A DNA stretch of 9,813 nt from Syntrophomonadaceae bacterium (GTDB lineage: Bacteria; Bacillota_D; Dethiobacteria; DTU022), in assembly GCA_003564505.1 (NCBI GenBank), contig PXFD01000161.1, positions 1 to 9,813 on the forward strand, written 5' to 3'. The translations under genes were made by a program, and so were the position numbers. Positions 1 to 6,675 of this stretch are shown here, one piece after another. Numbering within the stretch: position 1 is the stretch's first letter; every line of letters starts with the position of its first letter. Below the pieces are notes generated by a model. It saw only the letters and a list, made by a program, of their open reading frames with translations, did not search any database and was not told where the DNA came from.

Positions 1-725
1 AAAGAAACAGCGGCGCTGTAGGTAAAAGAAAAAATAGCTATTCCGCCTAATATGGGATATACTTGCTTAACTGATAAAGCTTTAAGGTAGCTGGTTAGTG
101 AACTGGCTGCCTTTTTTGATACAAAAATTGCAGGAGGTGTTTTTACATTTGCCAGCAGCAGCAAGGCGAGCAGGCTGGTAACGCTGCAGAGTAAAAACCA
201 GCTTGGATACTCAGTGTGGTCAAGCAATAAAAGTGAAGCTGCCGGGCCGGCGAAAAGGCCCAGGTTGAAAAAAACCCTCAGAGCTCCAAGGTAAGTGCCG
301 ATTTTCTCTGGCGGGGCCATCTGGGCGGTCAAAGCATACATGCCGGGCAGATATACGGCAAGACCGATTGACTGGTAAATTCGTGAGGTTACCAGCATGC
401 CGTACGATGGGTTAAGCAGAAGCAGAAGTGGAGCGGTTGTAAAGGCAAAGGCCCCGAGGAGCATCAGCGGTTTAGCGCCCTTTCGATCCATTATCGGTCC
501 GAGGTAAAAGCGGATCAGGACTGCTGTTAAACTGAATAAAGTATTTTGCAGGCCGGCCTGAAAGGGGCTGCTCCCTATGGACAGGCTGTATGCAGGGTAA
601 ATAGACATTGCTGCAAATAAATTAGCCATGAAAAAGAAAACCGAACCAAAAAACAAGAACCATTTTAACCAGTCAACTGCATTAGGACTCGTATCTTGTT
701 TATTCAAGTTATTATAGGTTGACAC
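1..725 (-). CDS. MFS permease, partial (3' end beyond left edge)
   Basis: This is an integral membrane transporter of the major facilitator superfamily; the substrate cannot be read from the sequence. The minus strand stays open from a GTG at 725 to the window edge, about 241 codons. It begins MSTYNNLNKQDTSP, followed by roughly seven hydrophobic segments, and is cut within the seventh. The loop between helices 2 and 3 carries the MFS motif A (GPIMDRKGAK). A break rich in K, P and S after helix 6 fits the usual central loop of a 12-helix protein, so about 160-200 residues are probably missing. The GTG start lies 7 nt behind the upstream stop, and a GAGGA SD sits inside the end of that gene. 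An in-frame TTG at 707 is an alternative start with no evident SD. The tight spacing implies co-transcription with the DUF3786-like gene. The MFS assignment is firm; the function is unknown. Confidence 0.85.
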   Translation of the reverse strand, partial: MSTYNNLNKQDTSPNAVDWLKWFLFFGSVFFFMANLFAAMSIYPAYSLSIGSSPFQAGLQNTLFSLTAVLIRFYLGPIMDRKGAKPLMLLGAFAFTTAPLLLLLNPSYGMLVTSRIYQSIGLAVYLPGMYALTAQMAPPEKIGTYLGALRVFFNLGLFAGPAASLLLLDHTEYPSWFLLCSVTSLLALLLLANVKTPPAIFVSKKAASSLTSYLKALSVKQVYPILGGIAIFSFTYSAAVS

Positions 726-732
726 TTTCTGT

Positions 733-1416
733 TTATTCCTCACCAGGTATTTTAACCAGCCTGTCTGCCAGTTTTTTGCCTACAATAGCGGCGACATCTG
801 CAGCGACGTAGTGGCTGGAAGCAGCATCGAATAATATGGTAGCCCAGGCCTCTTTTGTTCCTGTTGGCAGACGATAACAAAGACAGATTGGCAGGCGGGG
901 TAGTACACGCCACTCGAAAGCAAGGTCTGCAAGATTTGGCACTCTCCAACCGCCGCTGGCAAGGCATGCTTTTTCCAGGGCCTCCAGATTGGTGCCCCAG
1001 AACTCGGCCAGCATATCTCCGGAGTATCCCTGGAAAGCCTGCTGGTAAAACAAACCGCCGATTTCACTTAAGTTCACCCAGCGGCCGGATAAAGAGTGAC
1101 CATCGGCCCGTTCGAGGTAGTGCAGCCAGAGCGCTTCAGTCTCCAGGGATGCTTTCTCTCCACTGCTGTCTGCAATAGTAAGTTCGGGCCAGCTGATTTT
1201 GTATTCCTTGTTAAAATGAGCTCCGTATAGAGAAATACTGTCGCCTTTTTCACGTATTAAACTAACAGCAGCCTGGCGGGCAACTTCTTGTGGGTTTTTG
1301 TTTTTAAGGCTATTTTTGTATTGCTCACAACGTTCTTTAAGGGATTGCTGTCGCTTAGCTTCATTAGCTGAATCTTTTAATTCCGGTATGTTTTTTTCAG
1401 GTTTTTCCGGGTTCAT
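733..1416 (-). CDS. DUF3786-like protein of unknown function
   Basis: This is a soluble protein of about 227 residues with no signal peptide or membrane helix. The first 50 or so residues are strongly charged and helical in character (rich in K, E, Q and N). The rest has a pattern I associate with DUF3786: W-x-V-P in the middle, then LPRLPICLCYRLP, then a C-terminal ILFDAASSHYVAADVAAIVG stretch. Recognition is from memory of the family and no biochemical role is established. I chose the ATG at 1416 because GGTGAT lies 4 nt upstream, a good SD match. A GTG at 1425 would add three residues but lacks its own SD. The gene is first in a two-gene unit, 7 nt from the MFS gene, so the product may serve the same process as the transporter. 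The family call is moderate and no catalytic residues are claimed. Confidence 0.7.
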   Translation of the reverse strand: MNPEKPEKNIPELKDSANEAKRQQSLKERCEQYKNSLKNKNPQEVARQAAVSLIREKGDSISLYGAHFNKEYKISWPELTIADSSGEKASLETEALWLHYLERADGHSLSGRWVNLSEIGGLFYQQAFQGYSGDMLAEFWGTNLEALEKACLASGGWRVPNLADLAFEWRVLPRLPICLCYRLPTGTKEAWATILFDAASSHYVAADVAAIVGKKLADRLVKIPGEE

Positions 1417-1445
1417 TTTTATCACCGCCAGTAATAACTGCGGCC

Positions 1446-1475
1446 ATTATAGCTATACTTTTCAATACAAGTCAA
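1446..1475 (-). promoter_or_regulatory. Sigma-A type promoter for the DUF3786-MFS unit
   Basis: Read on the minus strand, TTGACT (1475-1470) is separated by 18 bp from a perfect TATAAT (1451-1446). Transcription would start near 1439, leaving a leader of about 20-25 nt before the ATG at 1416. The match to the vegetative consensus is 5/6 at -35 and 6/6 at -10, so this is the best promoter in the window. It suggests fairly strong, housekeeping-type expression of the two minus-strand genes. No operator is obvious within it. Confidence 0.8.
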
Positions 1476-1520
1476 GTAAGTTACCTTTAACACCTTAATT
1501 AATTGACGATGAAGGAAGAA

Positions 1521-1558
1521 TGTACAACCTGGAGAATACATTATTCTAAGCTTGTACA
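1521..1558 (+). promoter_or_regulatory. Palindromic leader/operator-like region before dapB
   Basis: A perfect palindrome AGAATA-CAT-TATTCT (1533-1547) is centred between two identical TGTACA boxes (1521-1526 and 1553-1558), which are themselves palindromic. The boxes start 32 bp apart, close to three helical turns, and the second lies 4 nt before the dapB SD. A TTGACG at 1503-1508 could be a -35 element, but I see no good -10 at the right spacing. The layout suits either a dimeric repressor site at the lysine operon promoter or an RNA hairpin in the leader. I see no recognisable lysine riboswitch or T-box in this short leader. The repeats are directly visible; the regulatory role is inference. 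Confidence 0.45.
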
Positions 1559-1562
1559 GGAT

Positions 1563-1567
1563 AGGAG
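1563..1567 (+). promoter_or_regulatory. SD that decides the dapB start
   Basis: AGGAG at 1563-1567 directly abuts the ATG at 1568, so that ATG cannot be served by it; the ATG is effectively part of the extended SD (AGGAGATGAT). The in-frame TTG at 1577 lies 9 nt downstream and begins MRIGIAGFGRMG, which is where DapB proteins normally start. Confidence 0.7.
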
Positions 1568-1576
1568 ATGATTTAC

Positions 1577-2341
1577 TTGCGAATAGGAATTGCCGGATTT
1601 GGCAGAATGGGTAAATTAGTCCACCGGAAAGCGCTGGATAGGGGCTATGAAGTTCCTGTGATAATAGACCCGAGCAGCGAAGATCCGGCTGTAACTTCAG
1701 GGCAAAATGCTTCCATACCGGCGCCCGTAGATGTTATAATAGATTTTCCCCATCCGGATGCAGTCATAAAGAATATAGAGCGCTACGGGGCATTAAAAAT
1801 CCCAGCTGTAATCGGCACAACTGGATGGTATGATCAGATGGGCCATGTAGCGGAGGTTGTTGAAAAATCAGGAATTGGCCTGATCTGGTCAGGCAACTTT
1901 TCCCTCGGGGTCAACCTGTTTTTTCGGATTGTTGAGGATGCTGCCGAAATGATCAACCGATTCGGGCAGTACGATGCAGCCATTCACGAATGGCATCACA
2001 GGCATAAAGCCGACAGCCCTTCCGGGACAGCGGAAATGCTTGGAGAAATACTTTTAAAGGCACTTGAAGGGAAAAGTAAAATTACAAATAACCTGGCAGA
2101 TAATAAAATAGAAGGTGATGAATTGAATGTATCTTCTACCAGGGCCGGTTCAATTCCCGGCACCCACCAGGTTTTATTTGATAGTGAAATAGATACTATC
2201 ACCCTGGAACACAGGGCCAGGAACCGGGAAGGTTTTGCGGAAGGAGCGCTTCTTGCGGCAGAATGGATTTGCGGTAGGCAGGGGCTATATAATATAAGTG
2301 ATATGATGCAGTCAATAATAGGAGGTGTTGATGATCGATAA
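1577..2341 (+). CDS. dapB: 4-hydroxy-tetrahydrodipicolinate reductase
   Basis: DapB is a cytosolic NAD(P)H-dependent enzyme that reduces HTPA, the DapA product, to tetrahydrodipicolinate in lysine and meso-DAP synthesis. From the TTG start it has 254 residues, slightly short for the family. The N-terminal Rossmann fold shows GIAGFGRMG at residues 4-12 and GTTG at 80-83. The catalytic segment HEWHHRHKADSPSGTA begins at residue 137; H140, H141 and K144 align with the catalytic His pair and Lys of E. coli DapB (H159, H160, K163). The C-terminal pattern (R..GFAEGALLAAEWI...GLYNISDMM) is typical. It leads the lysine block and overlaps dapA by 11 nt, so the two are very likely translationally coupled. 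The ATG at 1568 would add three residues but sits against the SD. The upstream palindrome may regulate it. Identification is firm. Confidence 0.95.
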   Translation: MRIGIAGFGRMGKLVHRKALDRGYEVPVIIDPSSEDPAVTSGQNASIPAPVDVIIDFPHPDAVIKNIERYGALKIPAVIGTTGWYDQMGHVAEVVEKSGIGLIWSGNFSLGVNLFFRIVEDAAEMINRFGQYDAAIHEWHHRHKADSPSGTAEMLGEILLKALEGKSKITNNLADNKIEGDELNVSSTRAGSIPGTHQVLFDSEIDTITLEHRARNREGFAEGALLAAEWICGRQGLYNISDMMQSIIGGVDDR

Positions 2342-3236
2342 TATATTCAGAGGTGTTCATACAGCACTAATTACCCCTTTTACATCAACCAGGTCGGTTG
2401 ATATCGGTTCATTCAAACGGCTGGTTGAATACCAGATTGAGTCAGGTATTGACGGGCTTGTTCCCTGTGGAACGACAGGGGAGAGCTCTACCCTTACCCA
2501 TGATGAGCACGACCGGGTCATTGCCCTGACTGTAGAATATGCAGACGGCAGGGTGCCCGTAATTGCCGGAACAGGCAGTAATGCTACTTCGGAGGCAATT
2601 CAGCTATCCCAGCATGCGGAGCAGGCAGGAGTTGATGCCGTGTTACTGGTCAACCCCTATTACGTTAAACCTACCCAGAAAGGACTCTACCTGCATTTTA
2701 AAGCGATCGCCGAAGCCGTATCAATTCCCTGTATTCCTTATAACATCCAAGGCCGCTGTGGGGTCAACCTGGAAAATGAAACCCTGCATCGCCTAATGAG
2801 TGAACACAGCAATATTGTTGGAGTGAAAGAAGCCTCAGGCAGCCTGGAACAGATGAAAAATTTAATCAACAAGCGCCACGATGAGTTTGTAGTTCTCTGC
2901 GGTGATGATAATATGACGGTGGATTTAATTGAAGCAGGCGGCAATGGCGTTGTTTCCGTGGCAGCCAACCTGATACCCCGCCAGATGAAAGAGATGGTTC
3001 AATTAGCCATTGGCGGGGATATTGAGCAGGCCAGGGAGCTTGAACAAAAGTTGATGCCTTTCTTTGAAGCCTGTTTTTTAGAGACCAACCCCATTCCCAT
3101 TAAAACAGCAATGGCAATGAAGAAATGGTGCCGTGAATCTTTCCGCCTGCCCATGTGTACCTTCTCACGAAAAGAGCACTATGAGACTATCAGGCAGGCC
3201 ATGGCCGATCTTGATATACCGGAAGGCCAGATTTAA
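2331..3236 (+). CDS. dapA: 4-hydroxy-tetrahydrodipicolinate synthase
   Basis: DapA condenses pyruvate with aspartate semialdehyde, the committed step to lysine and DAP. It is a cytosolic TIM-barrel class I aldolase and usually a tetramer. The 301-residue length is typical. Visible residues are the CGTTGES motif (T48, T49), PYYVKPTQKGLY, the catalytic Tyr Y137, the substrate-carboxylate Arg R142 and the Schiff-base Lys K166 in GVKEASG. The C-terminal NPIPIKTAM...FRLP pattern is also standard. An oddity is the segment after Y137, which reads NIQGRCG where most DapA proteins have N-V-P-G-R-T-G. The key Tyr and Arg remain, so activity is likely. The ATG at 2331 is preferred because AGGAGG ends 5 nt before it; a GTG at 2325 overlaps the SD. 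Related pyruvate aldolases are a formal alternative, but the dap context argues against that. Confidence 0.94.
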   Translation: MIDNIFRGVHTALITPFTSTRSVDIGSFKRLVEYQIESGIDGLVPCGTTGESSTLTHDEHDRVIALTVEYADGRVPVIAGTGSNATSEAIQLSQHAEQAGVDAVLLVNPYYVKPTQKGLYLHFKAIAEAVSIPCIPYNIQGRCGVNLENETLHRLMSEHSNIVGVKEASGSLEQMKNLINKRHDEFVVLCGDDNMTVDLIEAGGNGVVSVAANLIPRQMKEMVQLAIGGDIEQARELEQKLMPFFEACFLETNPIPIKTAMAMKKWCRESFRLPMCTFSRKEHYETIRQAMADLDIPEGQI

Positions 3237-3266
3237 AGCAGAAAATTTTTAATAAGGAGTTTATAG

Positions 3267-4496
3267 ATGGCTAAAATAAATACTGATTACCGCAAGTTGA
3301 GCGCCGGGTATCTATTTCCGGAAATCGGACGCAGGATCAAAGAGTTTCAAAAGGAAAACCCAGACTTGAAAGTACACCGGCTGGGTATAGGCAATACAAC
3401 CGAACCGCTTCCCCCAACAGTAATTGATGGTTTATACAGTGCTGTAGATAATCTTTCAGCTGTAGAAACCTATACAGGTTATGGTGATGAGCAGGGTGAT
3501 GATGATTTGCGTGCTGCCCTGGCTGATTACTATGGTAAAAGAGAAGTTGCGCTGGACATAGATGAAATATTTATTAGCGACGGTGCCAAGCCCGATTCGA
3601 GTAATATCCAGTCAATTTTTAGCACGGATAACCTGGTAGCCTTCCAGGATCCGGCTTACCCGGTTTATGTTGACTCTAATGTTATTGCCGGCCGCTCCGG
3701 CCGCTTCGACAGTGAACGCGGAAACTACGCCGGTTTTATTTACATGGTTTGTAACAGTGAAAACGGCTTTATTCCTGAGCCACCCGACCAAAAAGTGGAC
3801 CTGCTTTACCTCTGTAGTCCGAATAACCCGACCGGGGCTGTGGCCAGCCAGGAAGAATTAAAAAAGTTTGTTGATTATGCCCGGGATAATAAAGCGGTTA
3901 TAATTTTTGATGCCGCTTATGCCGAATTTATCTCCAACCCTGATTTGCCCCGTTCCATATATGAAATTGAAGGGGCGAAGGAGTGTGCCATAGAAATTAA
4001 CAGCTTTTCTAAATTTGCCGGGTTTACCGGCGTTCGCCTGGGCTGGTCTATAGTCCCTCAGACCCTGATCTGTGAAGATAGTGAGCCCGGTGAATTGCAG
4101 CGCTGCTGGTTGCGCAGGCAGACTACTTTCTTCAACGGTGCTTCCAATTTAGCACAGCGCGGCGGAATGGCAGTGCTCTCCGAAGAAGGCTTGAAAGAAT
4201 GCAAGACCGTAATTGCCTACTACATGGAAAATGCCGGCATTATCAGGGATAGCCTGCAGGAACTGGGCTTAACCGTCTATGGTGGAACAAACGGGCCTTA
4301 TCTATGGCTGAAGGCCCCGGGCGGTTTAACATCCTGGCAGTTTTTTGATAAACTGTTACATGAGGCCGGTGTAGTGGGCACTCCCGGTTCAGGATTTGGT
4401 CCTTCCGGAGAAGGTTATTTTCGTCTGAGTGCTTTTGGGCACCGTGATAATATCGAAGAAGCAGTAGAAAGTATTCGCAGCAATCTTAAGCTTTAA
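3267..4496 (+). CDS. dapL: LL-diaminopimelate aminotransferase
   Basis: DapL is a PLP enzyme that converts tetrahydrodipicolinate and glutamate directly to LL-diaminopimelate, bypassing the acyl-intermediate route (DapD, DapC/ArgD, DapE). The 409 residues match the family length of about 410. Class I/II aminotransferase landmarks are all present: [25 protein letters not shown] with N187, FDAAYAEF with D215 and Y218, the PLP Lys K249 in [10 protein letters not shown], and the substrate-carboxylate Arg R386 in [32 protein letters not shown] and RRQTTFFNG are strongly DapL-like. Slight departures (LGIGNTTEP, and GAKPDSSN where DapL often has GAKCD followed by I) suggest a divergent branch. An AAGGAG SD ends 7 nt before the ATG and 30 nt separate it from dapA. 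It fills the gap between dapB and lysA, which supports the call. A general aminotransferase is much less likely. Confidence 0.93.
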   Translation: MAKINTDYRKLSAGYLFPEIGRRIKEFQKENPDLKVHRLGIGNTTEPLPPTVIDGLYSAVDNLSAVETYTGYGDEQGDDDLRAALADYYGKREVALDIDEIFISDGAKPDSSNIQSIFSTDNLVAFQDPAYPVYVDSNVIAGRSGRFDSERGNYAGFIYMVCNSENGFIPEPPDQKVDLLYLCSPNNPTGAVASQEELKKFVDYARDNKAVIIFDAAYAEFISNPDLPRSIYEIEGAKECAIEINSFSKFAGFTGVRLGWSIVPQTLICEDSEPGELQRCWLRRQTTFFNGASNLAQRGGMAVLSEEGLKECKTVIAYYMENAGIIRDSLQELGLTVYGGTNGPYLWLKAPGGLTSWQFFDKLLHEAGVVGTPGSGFGPSGEGYFRLSAFGHRDNIEEAVESIRSNLKL

Positions 4497-4547
4497 CTTA
4501 TCCATGGCAGAAAAACAGACAGCAGCAGACAATGGAGGCAGAAACTG

Positions 4548-5810
4548 ATGAATGAAAAAATATTTCCCCTTGACCGGGAGCAGCTGGAAAAAATAGCAGA
4601 AAAGCACCCTACCCCGTTTATCCTCTATGATGAAAAAGCAATCCGGGATAATGCCCGGGCATTTTACGATGCTTTTACCTGGGTCAACGGTTTTAAGAAT
4701 CATTTTGCCGTTAAAGCCTGCCCTAATCCTGCTATCTTAAAAATAGTAAAAGAAGAAGGAATGGGAGTTGACTGTTCCTCCCTGCCCGAACTGCTTCTTT
4801 CGGAAAAAGTGGGTTTCCGGGGCGAGGAAATCGTTTTTACCTCGAATGATACTCCTGCTGAAGAGTTTGCTGAGGCAGCCCGCCTCGGTGCGGTAATTAA
4901 TCTTGACGATATCGAGCACATTGAAACCCTGGAAAAAAGTGCCGGTATCCCTGAACTGATTTCATTTCGCTATAACCCTGGTGATGCCCGTACCGGCAAT
5001 GTTATTATCGGTCAGCCAAAAGAAGCTAAATATGGAGTAACCGGCGACCAGGTTGTTGAAGCATACAGAACCATGCAGGAGAAAGGCGTTAAAAGGTTTG
5101 GCCTGCATACCATGGTTGCTTCAAATGAGCTGGAAAACAGCTATTTTGTTGAAACAGCCCGGATGCTCTTTGAGCTGGCTGTAAAATTAAAAGAGGAATG
5201 CGGTATCAAGCTTGAGCTGGTCAATATGGGTGGAGGGATCGGTATCCCCTACCGCCCCGAAGAAGAGGCCGTCGATCTGCAGTACATTTCAGACGAAATG
5301 CTGAAACTGTATAATAAAATAATCGTTCCAGCCGGGCTTGATCCTCTGAAGGTGGTCTTTGAGTGCGGCCGCCTGGTAACCGGTCCTTACGGCTACCTTG
5401 TCAGCCGGGTCCGCCATGTTACTGAAAAATACAAGAACTACGTTGGTTTGGATGCATGCATGGCTAATCTAATGCGTCCCGGTATATATGGAGCTTACCA
5501 TCACATTACTGTTCCCGGGAAGGATGATCTGCCACAGGATCACACCTATGATGTAACAGGCTCTCTTTGTGAGAACAATGACAAGTTTGCTATAAATCGC
5601 AACCTTCCTTTTATTGAACCGTCCGATCTGCTTGTCATGCACGATGCCGGTGCACATGGTTACGCCATGGGTTTCAATTATAACGGCAAGCTGCGTTCAG
5701 CAGAACTGCTGCTGAAAACTGATGGCGCTGTGGAGCTGATCCGCAGGGCCGAAACGATAGATGATTATTTCGCGACGATGCGCTTTTCCGGTGCCCCCGT
5801 TACAATCTGA
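4548..5810 (+). CDS. lysA: Diaminopimelate decarboxylase-like PLP enzyme
   Basis: The expected reaction is decarboxylation of meso-DAP to lysine. The 420 residues fit LysA and the fold type III (alanine-racemase-like barrel) decarboxylases. Visible are the PLP Lys K56 in FAVKA, the phosphate-binding GGGIG at 228-232, ECGR at 272-275, RPGIYGAYH, CENND at 341-345 and the C-terminal DAGAHGYAMGFNYNG with Y372. The unusual point is residues 187-192: these read HTMVAS where LysA and ornithine decarboxylase normally have H-x-H-[IV]-G-S, so the His that stacks on the PLP ring appears to be Met189. SLCENND also replaces the common GPICES-type motif. This may be a divergent LysA clade or an enzyme with shifted substrate use; the operon argues for DAP. 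A GGAGG SD ends 9 nt before the ATG. dapF is not adjacent, although DapL yields the LL isomer. Confidence 0.85.
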   Translation: MNEKIFPLDREQLEKIAEKHPTPFILYDEKAIRDNARAFYDAFTWVNGFKNHFAVKACPNPAILKIVKEEGMGVDCSSLPELLLSEKVGFRGEEIVFTSNDTPAEEFAEAARLGAVINLDDIEHIETLEKSAGIPELISFRYNPGDARTGNVIIGQPKEAKYGVTGDQVVEAYRTMQEKGVKRFGLHTMVASNELENSYFVETARMLFELAVKLKEECGIKLELVNMGGGIGIPYRPEEEAVDLQYISDEMLKLYNKIIVPAGLDPLKVVFECGRLVTGPYGYLVSRVRHVTEKYKNYVGLDACMANLMRPGIYGAYHHITVPGKDDLPQDHTYDVTGSLCENNDKFAINRNLPFIEPSDLLVMHDAGAHGYAMGFNYNGKLRSAELLLKTDGAVELIRRAETIDDYFATMRFSGAPVTI

Positions 5811-5835
5811 TCAGTTATAGTCAAGTGAAGATAGG

Positions 5836-5852
5836 AGTATTAGCCGAATACT
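5836..5852. repeat. Short inverted repeat before the TspO-like gene
   Basis: AGTATT (5836-5841) and AATACT (5847-5852) form a perfect 6-bp inverted repeat around AGCCG, in the 70-bp gap between lysA and the next gene. The stem is AT-rich and has no T-tract, so it is not a convincing terminator. It could be a protein-binding site, but a repeat this short may arise by chance. Confidence 0.3.
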
Positions 5853-5880
5853 TAATTGGTATAAAAAAGGAGTGTTTTCT

Positions 5881-6654
5881 ATGATTAGAAGCGACATCAG
5901 GGCATATATTAACATAGGGGCGTTATTTGTAGTTTTACTGGTTAACTTTTTATCAAATGCATTGCCGTTGAACAACTTAACCCAGGAAGAGCTCTCAGCT
6001 ATGAATCCAGTGCTCATCACCCCGGCACCATACGTGTTTGCCATCTGGGGTCTTATTTACCTGGCCCTGACTGCATTTGTTGTTTACCAGGCCCTGCCTC
6101 AGTTCAGGGAAAACCCGGCAGTCAAAGCAGTTGGGATTCTTTTTGCAGTCAGCTGCATTTTTAACGTGCTGTGGATTATTTTATGGCACTACCAAAATAT
6201 CGGGTGGTCACTGATTGTGATCATGCTGTTCCTGGCCACACTAATATTTATCTATGTCCGCCTTGGAGCGGTTACTGCAGACCGAAGCATTTATGACCGT
6301 TTCCTGGTCAGATTTCCTTTCAGCCTCTACCTGGGCTGGCTTTCTGCAGCGACAATTGTCAATATTAATGTTTGGCTTTACAGCATCGGCTGGTTGGGAA
6401 CCGGGACAGGTGGAGTCTTCTTCACAGTTTTAATGATTTTAATTGCCGCCCTGGTTGCCCTGGCCGTTTTCTATCTGCGCCAGGATTACATTTTTGCTGC
6501 AGTATTTGTCTGGGCTATTATCGGGATAGGCGCCCGCCACGGCTCGGAAATCCCGATTATAACAGTAGTAGCCTGGTTCGTAGCCGCGGCGATAATCTTT
6601 TGCCTGGGCTGGATCACAGCCCGTAAAGGCGACCTGCCATTCATGCAAAAATAA
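5881..6654 (+). CDS. TspO/MBR-like polytopic membrane protein
   Basis: This is an integral membrane protein of 257 residues with about eight predicted helices, at roughly residues 8-28, 46-68, 82-103, 107-128, 142-168, 175-196, 200-216 and 224-245. The motifs ITPAPYVFAIWGLIYL and FPFSLYLGWLSAATIVN match those I recall in longer bacterial proteins annotated as tryptophan-rich sensory protein (TspO/MBR family). It is larger than the classic five-helix, roughly 160-residue TspO, and is not especially tryptophan-rich. TspO proteins bind porphyrins or act in stress signalling; whether this branch does so is unknown. The ATG at 5881 is preserved 8 nt after AAGGAG; a GTG at 5872 overlaps the SD. It lies 70 nt behind lysA and 21 nt before an MFS gene, so it may be co-transcribed with either. 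The family call is moderate and the role is unknown. Confidence 0.7.
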   Translation: MIRSDIRAYINIGALFVVLLVNFLSNALPLNNLTQEELSAMNPVLITPAPYVFAIWGLIYLALTAFVVYQALPQFRENPAVKAVGILFAVSCIFNVLWIILWHYQNIGWSLIVIMLFLATLIFIYVRLGAVTADRSIYDRFLVRFPFSLYLGWLSAATIVNINVWLYSIGWLGTGTGGVFFTVLMILIAALVALAVFYLRQDYIFAAVFVWAIIGIGARHGSEIPIITVVAWFVAAAIIFCLGWITARKGDLPFMQK

Positions 6655-6675
6655 AAGGTGGCATTGTTTTAACCG

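Noticed and set aside
855..1178. Plus-strand open frame of 107 codons
   Set aside because: It is antisense to the DUF3786-like gene, which has a clear promoter, SD and family-like motifs.
1503..1542. Promoter for dapB using TTGACG at 1503
   Set aside because: The -35-like hexamer is good, but no acceptable -10 lies 15-19 bp downstream; TACAAC is 14 bp away and TACATT 28 bp away. A promoter is likely but cannot be placed.
1426..1567. Lysine riboswitch or T-box leader
   Set aside because: The leader is too short, and no T-box sequence or lysine riboswitch core was seen.
4389..4703. Minus-strand open frame of 104 codons across the dapL-lysA junction
   Set aside because: It is antisense to two certain genes and has no recognisable protein features.
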